From Gemmatimonadota bacterium (GTDB lineage Bacteria; Gemmatimonadota; Gemmatimonadetes; Gemmatimonadales; Gemmatimonadaceae), in NCBI GenBank assembly GCA_021299375.1, contig JAJTGR010000019.1, forward strand, positions 19,692 to 83,691: a DNA stretch of 64,000 nt, in the 5' to 3' direction. A program made the position numbers and the translations under genes. The notes beneath the pieces were generated by a model, which was not told the DNA's origin, ran no database searches, and saw only the letters and a program-made list of their open reading frames with translations. How positions within the stretch are numbered: the stretch's first letter is position 1; each line of letters starts with the position of its first letter. Positions 10,127 through 18,429 of this stretch are shown piece after piece.

Positions 10127-10824
10127 GCGGCACGCCCTACCGCCCCCCGTCGTTTCTCGGCGACGCCTGGCGCATTGCCCGAAAGGATCTGCTCATCGAG
10201 TTCCGCACCCGGAGCGCTTTCCTGGCGGCAACCGTGTTCGCGGTGCTGGCGGTGGTGATCTTCCGGTTCACCTGGGATCCGACGGCCATTCCCGCCATAG
10301 ATCTCGCCCCCGGCGTGCTGTGGGTGATCTTCACCTTTTCGGGGTTGCTGGGGCTCAACCGGTCGTTCGGGCTGGAGCTGGCGGAGCGGGCGTACGACGG
10401 CCTGCTGGCGTCTCAGGTGTCGCGGGAGTCCATCTTCACGGGAAAGGTGCTCGCGAATCTGGCGTTCGTTGCTGGCGTACAGGCGTTGACGCTACCGGCG
10501 GTGGCGCTGTTCTTCGATCTTCCGGTGGGCGCGGCGTGGGGGACGCTGATCGGCATCGTCGTACTCGCCGCGCTCGGGCTGGCGGCGGTGGGTACACTGT
10601 TCGCGGCGATCGCGGCGAACACGCGGCTGGCCGAATTGCTGCTCCCCATGATGACGCTGCCGTTCTTCGTGCCGCTGGTGATTCCGGCGGCGCAGGCGTC
10701 GGCGGTGGTGTTGCGCGGGCAGCCGGTGGGCGATGCGATGGCATGGCTCAAGGTGCTGCTGGCGTTTGATCTGGTCTTCGTGACGGCGTGCATCGTCGTC
10801 TTTCCGTACACGATCGAGGAGTAG
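10123..10824 (+). CDS. ccmB: heme exporter membrane protein CcmB
   Basis: The 233-residue protein has six predicted membrane segments and the CcmB N-terminal pattern ([19 protein letters not shown]). The start is a GTG overlapping the ccmA stop. CcmB is the permease-like partner of CcmA in the inner membrane and takes part in releasing heme-loaded CcmE; the apocytochrome ligation genes ccmE, ccmF and ccmH are not in this window. The polar loop [27 protein letters not shown] (about residues 66-92) is the usual conserved cytoplasmic loop. It is followed after five bases by ccmC. Confidence 0.92.
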   Translation: MSGTPYRPPSFLGDAWRIARKDLLIEFRTRSAFLAATVFAVLAVVIFRFTWDPTAIPAIDLAPGVLWVIFTFSGLLGLNRSFGLELAERAYDGLLASQVSRESIFTGKVLANLAFVAGVQALTLPAVALFFDLPVGAAWGTLIGIVVLAALGLAAVGTLFAAIAANTRLAELLLPMMTLPFFVPLVIPAAQASAVVLRGQPVGDAMAWLKVLLAFDLVFVTACIVVFPYTIEE

Positions 10825-10829
10825 GACGT

Positions 10830-11546
10830 ATGGCGTCGGTGTCGAGCACGGCCACGGCCCCCGGGGGGCTTCCCGCGGTGCGGGCGTTCGACGGGTTTCT
10901 CGCGGTGTCGCTGGTGGCCGTGGTGGCGGCGTGCGTGCGGGCCATCTGGTTCACGCCGGTTGATGCCATGCTGGGCGCGGCACAGAAGATCTTCTACGTG
11001 CATGTCCCGGCGGCCATCGCGGGGCTGTACCTCGCCTGCGGACTGCTCGCGATTGCCAGTATCGGCTACCTCTGGATCAAGGACGAACGGCTCGACCGGC
11101 TGGCAGAGGCGAGCGCCGAGGTGGGGCTGCTGTTCATGGGCATCGTGCTGGTGACGGGGCCCATCTGGGCGCGCACCAGCTGGGGCACCTGGTGGGTCTG
11201 GGAGGCGCGCATCACGAGCACGCTGTTCCTGTGGCTGCTGGTACTGGGCTACCTGGTGCTGCGTGGTGCCGTGGAAACGCCGGAGAATCGCGCTCGGCTA
11301 TCGGCGGTCATGGGCTCGCTGGCGGCGTTGCTGGTGCCGTTCATCCATCTCACGGTGAAGCTGTTCCGTGGCATGCATCCGCAGCCGGTGGTGATCAAGC
11401 CGGAGAAGCCCTCCATGCCCGGAGAAATGCTCTCCACGTTCGGACTGGCGACGGTGGCGTTCCTCCTGCTGTTCTTTGCGCTGCTCCGGCTGCGGTACCG
11501 CTGGGCCGGCATGCGTGACGCCCGCGCGGCCATGGAGGCGGCGTGA
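10830..11546 (+). CDS. ccmC: cytochrome c biogenesis heme-handling protein CcmC
   Basis: The 238-residue protein has six membrane segments and the tryptophan-rich periplasmic heme-handling loop (SWGTWWVWEARITS, about residues 115-128), the WWD-type domain that binds heme for transfer to CcmE. Candidate axial histidines lie at YVHVPAA (about 54-60) and in FIHLTVKLFRGMHPQ (about 171-185). It starts at an ATG five bases after ccmB, and its stop overlaps ccmD by 4 bases. Family assignment is firm. Confidence 0.94.
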   Translation: MASVSSTATAPGGLPAVRAFDGFLAVSLVAVVAACVRAIWFTPVDAMLGAAQKIFYVHVPAAIAGLYLACGLLAIASIGYLWIKDERLDRLAEASAEVGLLFMGIVLVTGPIWARTSWGTWWVWEARITSTLFLWLLVLGYLVLRGAVETPENRARLSAVMGSLAALLVPFIHLTVKLFRGMHPQPVVIKPEKPSMPGEMLSTFGLATVAFLLLFFALLRLRYRWAGMRDARAAMEAA

Positions 11547-11728
11547 GCGCAACGGGGCTGTTACTGCTGTCTGCCGTGCAGGACACGGTGGCGTACGTGG
11601 CCAGGCCAAGCGGTCCGCCGGCCAGTGAGGGCTACATGTGGGCGGGATATCTCGTGGCGCTGGGGTGCTACGCGGGGTACATCGTGCTGATGGCCCGGCG
11701 TATCGCGCGAACGAAGCGCGGGCGCTGA
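11543..11728 (+). CDS. ccmD: CcmD-type small membrane protein
   Basis: The 61-residue protein starts at a GTG overlapping the ccmC stop. It has the CcmD layout: a short periplasmic N-part, one membrane helix (YMWAGYLVALGCYAGYIVLM, about residues 32-51) and a basic cytoplasmic tail (ARRIARTKRGR). CcmD stabilises CcmC-CcmE and assists release of heme-loaded CcmE. The assignment rests on size, topology and position directly after ccmC; sequence conservation of the family is weak. Confidence 0.8.
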   Translation: MSATGLLLLSAVQDTVAYVARPSGPPASEGYMWAGYLVALGCYAGYIVLMARRIARTKRGR

Positions 11729-11753
11729 GCCCCCGGTCCCTCCAGGGTTGCCG

Positions 11754-12578
11754 ATGCAGGGGAACACGTTGCCTGCGTATCTCGCGGGGCTCCGCATTGC
11801 CGTCACGCGGGCCGGTGAGCGGGGGACGCCGCTGGCCGACGCGCTGCGTCGCGTTGGGGCCACCGTGCACGAGATTCCGCTCACGCGCATCGAGACCCTC
11901 GAGTTGGCGCCCTTGCGTGCGGCGGTGGCCCGCCTCGCCGACTACGACTGGATTCTGCTCACGAGCGTGAACGCGGTGGAGCATCTGGCCCGCGTGGTTG
12001 CCGAACACGGGGCACGGGCGGCCATGGCCACCCGCCGGCTGGCGGTGGTGGGGACAGCCACGGCGGCGGCCTGTGACGCCCACGGTTGGCGGGCGCCCAC
12101 GGTGCAGCCCGACAAGGCGCAGGCCGAAGGGATGCTCGATGTGATGGCGGCGCGTTCGGATATCGACGGGGCGCGCATGCTGTACCCGGCTGCAGCCGGC
12201 GCTCGCGACGTGCTTCCCGAGGGGCTGCGTGCGCTGGGGGCCGCCATCGATGTGGTGCCGGTCTACCGCAGCGCCCCTGATCCCGAAGGGCAGGCGCGCC
12301 TTCGGGCGCTGGCCGCGTCGGGAGAGCTGGACCTGGTGACGGTGGCCGCGCCGAGCGCCGTCGATTCGCTGCTCGAGGCCCTGCCGCCGGAGTACGCTGG
12401 CCGGCTGCCGGTAGCGTGCATTGGTCCGGTGACGGCGCGGGCGGCGCGAGTGGCGGGGTTCCCGGTCAAGCTGGAGAGCACCGCCGCCACCATGGAAGGG
12501 TGGGTCAAGGCAATCGTGGCGGCGTACGCACCGCCGGGTGGCGCGCCCCCCGTCACGGTCGCGCCGCCCAGCGCTTAA
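11754..12578 (+). CDS. hemD: uroporphyrinogen-III synthase
   Basis: The 274-residue cytoplasmic enzyme closes hydroxymethylbilane to uroporphyrinogen III. It has the bilobed HemD pattern: first lobe GLRIAVTRAGERGTPLADAL, the strand YDWILLTSVNAVEHL (about residues 63-77), the crossing region with GARMLYPAAAGARDVLPE, and the second-lobe stretch LDLVTVAAPSAVDSLLEAL (about 187-205) followed by ACIGPVTARAA. An in-frame TTG lies 6 bases upstream, but AGGG at 11744-11747 is well spaced for the ATG at 11754. The gene sits between ccmD and hemC in one operon, ahead of hemC rather than in the more common hemC-hemD order. Confidence 0.9.
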   Translation: MQGNTLPAYLAGLRIAVTRAGERGTPLADALRRVGATVHEIPLTRIETLELAPLRAAVARLADYDWILLTSVNAVEHLARVVAEHGARAAMATRRLAVVGTATAAACDAHGWRAPTVQPDKAQAEGMLDVMAARSDIDGARMLYPAAAGARDVLPEGLRALGAAIDVVPVYRSAPDPEGQARLRALAASGELDLVTVAAPSAVDSLLEALPPEYAGRLPVACIGPVTARAARVAGFPVKLESTAATMEGWVKAIVAAYAPPGGAPPVTVAPPSA

Positions 12579-12587
12579 GTTGGGCGG

Positions 12588-13574
12588 ATGTCTGCTACTG
12601 TCCGCATCGGAACGCGCAGCTCCGAACTGGCGCTCTTTCAGGCCCGCCAGGTGGCTGCCCTGCTCGCCGAGTATGGCGTCGCCAGTGAACTGGTCACGTA
12701 CACGACCATCGGCGACCGCATCCTCGACAAGCCGCTGGCCGCCATCGGGGAGAAGGGGCTCTTCACCGCCGAGTTGGAGGCCGACCTGCTGGCTGGCCGC
12801 ACCGATTGTGCGGTCCATTCGCTCAAGGACCTCCCCACCGCCGATCCAGCGGGGCTGATCGTGGTCGCGCTGCTCGAGCGCGAGGATCCGCGCGATGCGT
12901 TCGTGACGCGGCCGGGGATCACGGCCACGCGGCTCGCCGAATTGCCGGATGGCGCGAAAGTCGGCACCAGCTCACTGCGTCGCCGGGCCCAGCTGCGGGC
13001 GCTGCGCCCCGACCTCGAAGTCTGCGAACTGCGCGGCAACGTGGGCACCCGCCTGCGCAAGATCGACGAGGGACAGGTGGACGCCGCGCTGCTGGCGGCA
13101 GCCGGCCTGCGCCGCCTTGGGCTTGGCCATCGCATCGTGTCGCTGCTCGATGCGCCCGACTGGCTTGGCGCGCCGGGGCAGGGAGCCATCGCCGTGCAGG
13201 CGCGCGCGCACGACGAGGCCATGCTCGCCATTCTGCGGCAGCTCGATCATGCCCCCACGCGGCGCAGCGTGACCGCCGAGCGCGCGCTGCTCGCCACGCT
13301 CGAGGGCGGGTGCCAGGTGCCGATCGGCGCCGCCACGCTCGATGAGCCGGAATACGGGCTCATGCTGCACGGGCTCGTGGCCAGCGTGGATGGCTCGAGC
13401 GTGGTGCGCGGCGGCCTGCCCATCGACGTGAACGATCCGGCGGCCAGCGGCCGCGAACTCGCGCGGCAGCTGCACGCGGCTGGCGGCGCGGGCATTCTCG
13501 AGGCGCTGCGGGCCGCGCCGCCGCATCCGGCGCGCGCGGCGCGTGTCGAGTCCCAACCGGAGATCTCCCAGTGA
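12588..13574 (+). CDS. hemC: porphobilinogen deaminase (hydroxymethylbilane synthase)
   Basis: The 328-residue enzyme polymerises four porphobilinogens to hydroxymethylbilane. Diagnostic features are the N-terminal [17 protein letters not shown], the catalytic loop with VHSLKDLPT (Asp near residue 84), the substrate-binding [10 protein letters not shown], and the cofactor cysteine in [10 protein letters not shown] (Cys about 242) that carries the dipyrromethane primer. The stop overlaps the hemB start (GTGA), so the two are coupled. The product goes to HemD encoded just upstream. Confidence 0.97.
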   Translation: MSATVRIGTRSSELALFQARQVAALLAEYGVASELVTYTTIGDRILDKPLAAIGEKGLFTAELEADLLAGRTDCAVHSLKDLPTADPAGLIVVALLEREDPRDAFVTRPGITATRLAELPDGAKVGTSSLRRRAQLRALRPDLEVCELRGNVGTRLRKIDEGQVDAALLAAAGLRRLGLGHRIVSLLDAPDWLGAPGQGAIAVQARAHDEAMLAILRQLDHAPTRRSVTAERALLATLEGGCQVPIGAATLDEPEYGLMLHGLVASVDGSSVVRGGLPIDVNDPAASGRELARQLHAAGGAGILEALRAAPPHPARAARVESQPEISQ

Positions 13575-14605
13575 GCGACGGCAGCTTCAGCGTGGAGGCG
13601 TTCGATCCCACCGACTTCGGCATGACACGCCCCAATCCGGTGCGCCCGCGTCGCCTGCGCCGCACGGAGGCCATTCGCCGTATCGTGCGCGAGACCCGGC
13701 TCGACCCCGCGCAGCTCATCTGGCCGCTGTTCGTGCGGTCGGGGCAAGGCCTCCGTACCCCCATTGGCAGCATGCCGGGTGTCTACCAGACGTCGGTCGA
13801 CGAGTTGATCGAGGACGCGCGGAAGGCCGCGGATGCCGGCATTGCGGGGATCCTGCTCTTCGGAATCCCCGACAGCAAGGACGCGGTGGGCTCGTCGGCG
13901 TGGGATCCGCACGGCCCGGTGCCGGAGGCGGTGCGTGCCGTGAAGCAGGCGTTCCCCCAACTCCTCGTCATCACCGACGTGTGCATGTGCGAGTACACCG
14001 ACCACGGGCACTGCGGGGTGCTCACCAGCCAGGGCGACGTGGACAACGACGCCACGCTGGTGCTGCTGGCGCGCGAAGCACTGGCGCACGCCGAGGCAGG
14101 TGCCGATATCATCGCACCGAGCGACATGATGGATCATCGCATCGGGCACCTGCGCGAGGCACTCGACGACGACGGCTACTCCCACGTGCCGATCATGAGC
14201 TACGCCGCCAAGTATGCGTCGGCGTTCTATGGTCCGTTCCGGGAGGCGGCAGAGAGTACGCCAGCGTTCGGCGATCGACGCAGCTACCAGATGGACCCGG
14301 CCAATGCCCGCGAAGCGCTGCGTGAGGTGCGGCTCGATGTGCAGGAAGGCGCCGACATCCTCATGGTAAAGCCGGCCGGTGCCTATCTCGACATCATTGC
14401 GGCCGTGAAGCAGGACACCGGGTTGCCGCTTGCGGCGTACCAGGTGAGCGGCGAGTACTCGATGATCAAGGCGGCGGCCGAACGGGGCTGGCTGGACGGT
14501 GAGCGGGCCATGATGGAGTCGCTGGTGGCCATTGCCCGCGCCGGCGCCGACCTCATCATCACCTACTTCGCGATCGACGCGGCCGCACTCCTGCGGGTAC
14601 GCTGA
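13571..14605 (+). CDS. hemB: delta-aminolevulinic acid dehydratase (porphobilinogen synthase)
   Basis: The 344-residue TIM-barrel enzyme condenses two 5-aminolevulinates to porphobilinogen. The metal site reads [14 protein letters not shown], with three cysteines (about residues 138, 140 and 148), which marks the zinc-dependent class. The two Schiff-base lysines lie in [14 protein letters not shown] (about 213) and LMVKPAGAY (about 267). Start is a GTG overlapping hemC. The early heme genes (hemA and hemL) are absent from the window, so this operon supplies only the central steps, from ALA to uroporphyrinogen III. Confidence 0.97.
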   Translation: MSDGSFSVEAFDPTDFGMTRPNPVRPRRLRRTEAIRRIVRETRLDPAQLIWPLFVRSGQGLRTPIGSMPGVYQTSVDELIEDARKAADAGIAGILLFGIPDSKDAVGSSAWDPHGPVPEAVRAVKQAFPQLLVITDVCMCEYTDHGHCGVLTSQGDVDNDATLVLLAREALAHAEAGADIIAPSDMMDHRIGHLREALDDDGYSHVPIMSYAAKYASAFYGPFREAAESTPAFGDRRSYQMDPANAREALREVRLDVQEGADILMVKPAGAYLDIIAAVKQDTGLPLAAYQVSGEYSMIKAAAERGWLDGERAMMESLVAIARAGADLIITYFAIDAAALLRVR

Positions 14606-14630
14606 GTCCGATTTCCTTCAACTCCTGCCC

Positions 14631-15173
14631 ATGGCTCGGCACAATCCCTGGCGTGACCTGCCCCCCGGTCCGCATCCCCCGGAACTGGTGACGGCGATCA
14701 TCGAGATCCCGGCCGGTTCGCGCAACAAGTACGAGCTCGACAAGGAGACGGGACACTTCAAGCTCGACCGCGTGCTGTACTCGGCCGTGCATTACCCCGG
14801 TGACTACGGGTTCATCCCCCGGACCCTGCACGAGGACAACGACCCGCTCGACATCCTCGTGCGCATCAACGAACCGACGTTCCCCGGGTGCCAGATCACC
14901 TGCCGCCCGATCGGGGTGCTCCGCATGCTCGACCGCGGCGAGCCTGATGAAAAGATCCTCGCCGTACCCAGCGACGATCCGTATCACCAGGACATCTTCG
15001 ACATTGCCGACATGCCCGCGCACTATCTGCGCGAGATCGAGCACTTCTTCGGGATCTACAAGGACCTCGAGGGCAAGCGTGTCGAAATTCAGGGGTGGGA
15101 GAAGAGCGAGCGGGCGGTGGAGATCATCCGGCGGAGCATCGACCGGTACACGGCGACCTACGGCTCCGCCTGA
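14631..15173 (+). CDS. ppa: inorganic pyrophosphatase (class I)
   Basis: The 180-residue soluble enzyme hydrolyses pyrophosphate and so pulls biosynthetic reactions forward. Family marks are IIEIPAGSRNKYELDKETG (about residues 22-40), YPGDYGFIPRTLHEDNDPLD (about 55-74, with the metal-binding Asp residues), GEPDEKILAVPSDDP (about 103-117) and FFGIYKDLEGKRVEIQGW. The frame is open further upstream, but the ATG at 14631 gives the standard N-terminus. It begins 25 bases after hemB and is probably the last gene of the ccm-hem run. The tandem-repeat/inverted-repeat spacer follows. Confidence 0.96.
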   Translation: MARHNPWRDLPPGPHPPELVTAIIEIPAGSRNKYELDKETGHFKLDRVLYSAVHYPGDYGFIPRTLHEDNDPLDILVRINEPTFPGCQITCRPIGVLRMLDRGEPDEKILAVPSDDPYHQDIFDIADMPAHYLREIEHFFGIYKDLEGKRVEIQGWEKSERAVEIIRRSIDRYTATYGSA

Positions 15174-15220
15174 CAGCGGCATGGGATATCGAGGACCGTG
15201 TTATCGAGGACTGTGGTGTT

Positions 15221-15310
15221 GATAACACCGGCACCGATAACAGCGGCACCGATAACAGCGGCACCGATAACGGCGGCACCGATAACAGCGGCACCGATAA
15301 CGGCGTCATG
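15221..15310 (+). repeat. 15-bp tandem repeat, six units, GATAAC(A/G)(G/C)CGGCACC type
   Basis: Five units of 15 bases run head to tail from 15221 (GATAACACCGGCACC, then GATAACAGCGGCACC twice, GATAACGGCGGCACC and GATAACAGCGGCACC), with a sixth partial unit to 15310. They lie in the spacer between the convergent genes ppa and the ketosynthase. The period is a multiple of three, so a frame reading repeated TDNSG/TDNGG exists, but it has no credible start and is not called as a gene. Confidence 0.85.
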
Positions 15311-15403
15311 GAGACGACGTGATCGGGGCGTGCGGGGGGCGCCCCGCCGTCCTGATCACGCCGTCCTGATCACGCCGTCCTCATGACGCCGTTGTCGGTG
15401 CCG
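15289..15403. terminator. long-range inverted repeat between convergent operons
   Basis: Bases 15289-15310, the end of the tandem repeat, are complementary to 15382-15403 over 22 positions with a single mismatch (a G-T wobble). The 71-base loop contains a smaller GC hairpin (GCGGGG...CCCCGC around 15331-15346) and two copies of GCCGTCCTGATCAC. Lying between convergent operons, it may act as a bidirectional terminator or RNA-stability structure. That role is inference from position. Confidence 0.6.
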
Positions 15404-15454
15404 TCGTTCTGTCTCGCGTCCGAGCGCTGACCCGTCGTCTCGCGCGCGGCTCGC

Positions 15455-16699
15455 TCAGGGTCGACGAAGCACCAGCGCCGCGTTGATGCCTCCAAACCCG
15501 AACGAGTTCGAGAGCACGACCTCCGGCGCCAGCGCGCGCCCCGTTCGTGGCGTGTAATCCAGGTCGCACGCCGGATCCGGCGTGTCGAGATTGAGCGTCG
15601 GGGGGATCCAGCCGCGCGCGATGGCGAGGGCACTGATGGCCGCCTCGAAGGCCCCCGAGGCCCCGAGGGCGTGGCCGTAGTAGCCCTTGGTGCTGGAGAG
15701 CGGCACCCGGTATGCGTGCGCGCCGAACACCTGCTTGATGGCGAGCGTTTCGGTGGGGTCGTTGAGCGGGGTGCTGCTGCCATGGGCATTGATGTACGCC
15801 ACCTGCTGCGGTTCCACGCCTGCATCGTGCAGCGCGAGGCGCATGCAGCGTGCGGCCTGCGCGCCATCGGGGAGCGGCGCCGTCATGTGGTGCGCGTCGT
15901 TGGTGGTACCGTAGCCGGCCAGCTCCGCGTAGATGCGCGCACCACGCGCCGTGGCGTGCTCCCAGGACTCCAGCAGCAGCACCGCCGCTCCCTCGCCCAT
16001 GACAAAGCCATCGCGATCCCGGTCGAATGGACGCGAGGCGCGCGATGGGTCGTCGTTGCGGGTGCTCATGGCGCGGATGAGCGCAAAGGCGCCAAAGCAG
16101 AGCGTCGCCAGCGGCGCTTCCGAGCCGCCGGCGAGCATCACGTCGGCGTAGCCGTCACGGATCTGCCGGAATGCCTCGCCAATGGCCATCGACCCGGACG
16201 CACAGCTCATGGCATTGGTGCTGTTGGGGCCAGACACACCGAACTCGATGGCGATGTTGCAGCTTGCCGATCCCCCGAAGACCGCCAGCGCGAGTGTCGC
16301 ATCGACATCGCGCAAGCCGCCGCGCAGGAAGCGCGCCGCCTGCTCCTCGGCATAGCCCACACCGCCAAGCGCCGTGCCCATCATGGCCCCCACCCGCTCG
16401 CGGTTCTCCAGCGCGAGGTCGAGCGCCCCATCCTCCAGCGCGAGGTGCGCGCTGGCCACGGCAAACTGGCTGAACCGGTCGAGCCGTTTCACGCGCCGGG
16501 CGTCGATCCACCGCGTCGGATCGAAGTCCTCGATCTGGGCGGCGCATTGCGAACGAAAGATGGACGCATCGAAGCGAGTCGCGGGGACCACCGCCGACCG
16601 CTCGGCGCGCAACCCGGCCCACATGTCGTCCACCCCGGTGCCGATCGGCGTGACACAGCCGATGCCGGTGACCGCCACCCGCCGGCGCATGGTATTCAT
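15455..16699 (-). CDS. beta-ketoacyl synthase (FabF-like ketosynthase)
   Basis: The 414-residue condensing enzyme has the thiolase fold and the Cys-His-His triad: active Cys in AMSCASGSM (about residue 166), His in [15 protein letters not shown] (about 306) and His in [13 protein letters not shown] (about 343). It is of FabF (KAS II) length, but it sits last in a five-gene operon of tailoring-type genes rather than next to acpP, fabG or fabD. A role in a dedicated polyketide- or modified-fatty-acid-like pathway is therefore more likely than bulk fatty acid synthesis. The nucleophile context SCASGS differs from the common TACATG. It starts by ATGA overlap with the SRPBCC gene. No acyl carrier protein is visible nearby. 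Confidence 0.88.
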   Translation of the reverse strand: MNTMRRRVAVTGIGCVTPIGTGVDDMWAGLRAERSAVVPATRFDASIFRSQCAAQIEDFDPTRWIDARRVKRLDRFSQFAVASAHLALEDGALDLALENRERVGAMMGTALGGVGYAEEQAARFLRGGLRDVDATLALAVFGGSASCNIAIEFGVSGPNSTNAMSCASGSMAIGEAFRQIRDGYADVMLAGGSEAPLATLCFGAFALIRAMSTRNDDPSRASRPFDRDRDGFVMGEGAAVLLLESWEHATARGARIYAELAGYGTTNDAHHMTAPLPDGAQAARCMRLALHDAGVEPQQVAYINAHGSSTPLNDPTETLAIKQVFGAHAYRVPLSSTKGYYGHALGASGAFEAAISALAIARGWIPPTLNLDTPDPACDLDYTPRTGRALAPEVVLSNSFGFGGINAALVLRRP

Positions 16700-17232
16700 G
16701 CGTCACGCTCCGCAACACGGGCGAGGCCGGCCAGCGTGCGTGACGCGATGCCGTGCACGAACACGGGCGCGATCACCTGCGTGGCGGCGAAGGCGGAGAT
16801 CAGCGGCCACCCCGGTCCGTCCCACGCGTGCACGATGCGGGTGAGCGTCCCGCCCTCGACGGGGCGGAAGCTCCACTCCACATCCATGCGCGTGGTCACA
16901 CCTCCGATGTGCCGGAAGCGCACCCAGGGCACGTCGGTATTGACCGCCATCTCCGAGAGCCACCAGGTGGGCCAGTTGAAGGGGCCGAAGGGACGGTTGG
17001 CCGACATCTCCACGATGCCGCCACCGTCTTGGCGCCGCTCCCGGACGCGCACGAAGCGATAGTGCGCCAGGTACGCGGGCCAGTGCTCGACGGCGGCCGC
17101 GATCTCGAAGATGCGCTGCAGCGGCGCCCGCACGACCTGTTCGTCGACGGTGGTGACGAGACGGTCCGCCGGCGGCGGCCCCAGCACGAAGGGAGTGGTC
17201 ATCGGAAGGGTGAAGGAAGTCGGTTGGGACAT
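16696..17232 (-). CDS. SRPBCC-superfamily (polyketide cyclase/START-like) protein
   Basis: The 178-residue protein has the helix-grip layout. An N-terminal strand ([20 protein letters not shown]) leads into [18 protein letters not shown] (about residues 47-64), the typical V-x-x-WP-x-Y-x-x-x-Y start of cyclase/coenzyme Q-binding members. This is followed by strands such as [24 protein letters not shown] and a long C-terminal helix. The fold binds hydrophobic ligands in a deep cavity and in polyketide operons often acts as aromatase/cyclase. It starts 1 base after the methyltransferase stop and overlaps the ketosynthase start by 4 bases, so the three are strictly coupled. The specific activity is inferred from neighbours. 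Confidence 0.75.
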   Translation of the reverse strand: MSQPTSFTLPMTTPFVLGPPPADRLVTTVDEQVVRAPLQRIFEIAAAVEHWPAYLAHYRFVRVRERRQDGGGIVEMSANRPFGPFNWPTWWLSEMAVNTDVPWVRFRHIGGVTTRMDVEWSFRPVEGGTLTRIVHAWDGPGWPLISAFAATQVIAPVFVHGIASRTLAGLARVAERDA

Positions 17233-17233
17233 G

Positions 17234-17929
17234 TCAGCGCGGCGACCACGTCGCCGAAAGGCGGAAGCCGAGGCCCGTGGTGATGGTCGGGGCGTGGCCC
17301 GTGGCGCGCACCACGAGGGAACGGAGTTCGTCGGGCGTGTAGCCCCGCAGGACCGACACCACGCCGTCATGACGGCTCACGGGGTGAAAGCCCAGGACCC
17401 ACGAGGCTCCCCACAAGCCGGCTGCCGCGAGCCAGCTGCGGCGCAGGTCCCCAACGATCACCCGCTGCCGCGCGACCCGCGTGCACTCCTGCAGCAGGCG
17501 ATCGGCGTCTGGACCATCGAAGTGATGCAGCACCTGCGAACAGGTCACGATGTCGATGCTGTGGTCGGCGAACGGCAGGGCCAGTGCGTCGCCGGCGAGC
17601 GCCGCGGTGCACCGTGTTCGCGCGGCGTGAGCCAGGCGCGGGACGCGTTCGAGGCCGATCGTCCACAATGCGATGCCGGCGCGCGCGGCACACGCACGGG
17701 CGGCCGCCGGGATGTCGCCAAGGCCGGTACCGACATCGAGCAGCGTCAGGCTGCCTGCGGGGCGGACGGTGGGCTCGAGGAGCGACTCGACGGCCCGCAG
17801 CACCGCCCGACGCCCGCCAAAGCACCGGTTGGCCAGCGCCACGTCGCGCAACGAGCGGAGCGCCAGCGCCGGATCGGCACGCGGGTCGTCCAGGATCTCG
17901 ATGCCGCGCCGACGCGCCGGGGTCAGCAT
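17234..17929 (-). CDS. class I SAM-dependent methyltransferase
   Basis: The 231-residue protein has SAM motif I as LTLLDVGTGLGDIPAAAR (about residues 62-79), an acidic end of strand 2 near IGLERVPRL, motif II region GDALALPFADHSIDIVTCSQ (about 115-134) and the post-motif LHHFDGPDADRLLQECTRV. This order is characteristic of UbiE/Methyltransf_11 small-molecule enzymes. The same type of methyltransferase is often paired with an FAD oxidoreductase in quinone and polyphenol pathways. The start is the ATG reading MLTPARRRGIEILDD, 8 bases after the flavin reductase stop; the open frame continues upstream through the reductase gene. The substrate is unknown. Confidence 0.85.
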   Translation of the reverse strand: MLTPARRRGIEILDDPRADPALALRSLRDVALANRCFGGRRAVLRAVESLLEPTVRPAGSLTLLDVGTGLGDIPAAARACAARAGIALWTIGLERVPRLAHAARTRCTAALAGDALALPFADHSIDIVTCSQVLHHFDGPDADRLLQECTRVARQRVIVGDLRRSWLAAAGLWGASWVLGFHPVSRHDGVVSVLRGYTPDELRSLVVRATGHAPTITTGLGFRLSATWSPR

Positions 17930-17936
17930 GCGCCGG

Positions 17937-18410
17937 TCAGCGCTCGAGCGTGGCGTAGCCACCGCGATAGTACAACAGCGGCTTCCCCTCGCTGGCGCCT
18001 GCCTGTTCCACCTGACCCACCAGGATGACGTGGTCACCTGCCGGGTGGCGGGCAACGAGGCGGCACTGCATCCAGGCCAGCACTTCCTCGAGCACCGGGT
18101 CGCCCAGCTCGCCGTCGTGGTACCCGATACCGGCGAAGCGGTCGTCGACCTTGCCGGCGAAGCGCCGCGAGACGGCCTCCTGTCCGGCGCTCAGGATGTT
18201 CACGGCGAACGACGCAGTGCGCGCCATGAGCGGCGCCATCGTGGCGTCGTTCGCGATGCATGCCAGAATGAGCGGCGGGTCGAGGCTGAGTGACGAGAAG
18301 GCGCTCACCGTCATGCCGTGCGGCGTGCCCTGTTCATCGCGGGCGGTAATGACGGTGATGCCGCTGGCGAAACGCCCGAGCATGGCGCGGAAGAGGTCGT
18401 GGTCGATCAT
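17937..18410 (-). CDS. flavin reductase-like domain protein (HpaC/ActVB type)
   Basis: The 157-residue protein spans a single flavin reductase domain: LFRAMLGRFASGITVITARD (about residues 6-25), MTVSAFSSLSLDPPLILACI (about 33-52, the flavin-binding core), FAVNILSAGQEAVSRRFAG and the late strand GDHVILVGQVEQAG. Such proteins use NAD(P)H to reduce free FMN or FAD and pass it to a two-component monooxygenase. Here the adjacent FAD oxidoreductase could be a partner, although that protein has its own FAD fold. Start is an ATG 19 bases after the FAD gene's stop. Confidence 0.85.
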   Translation of the reverse strand: MIDHDLFRAMLGRFASGITVITARDEQGTPHGMTVSAFSSLSLDPPLILACIANDATMAPLMARTASFAVNILSAGQEAVSRRFAGKVDDRFAGIGYHDGELGDPVLEEVLAWMQCRLVARHPAGDHVILVGQVEQAGASEGKPLLYYRGGYATLER

Positions 18411-18429
18411 GTGAGGCAGTGGAAAGACA

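Noticed and set aside
15221..15310. Tandem repeat considered as a CRISPR array
   Set aside because: Units are contiguous 15-mers without spacers and there are no cas genes.
15095..15322. Frame encoding TDNSG repeats as a small gene
   Set aside because: It overlaps the end of ppa out of frame and has no start signal of its own.
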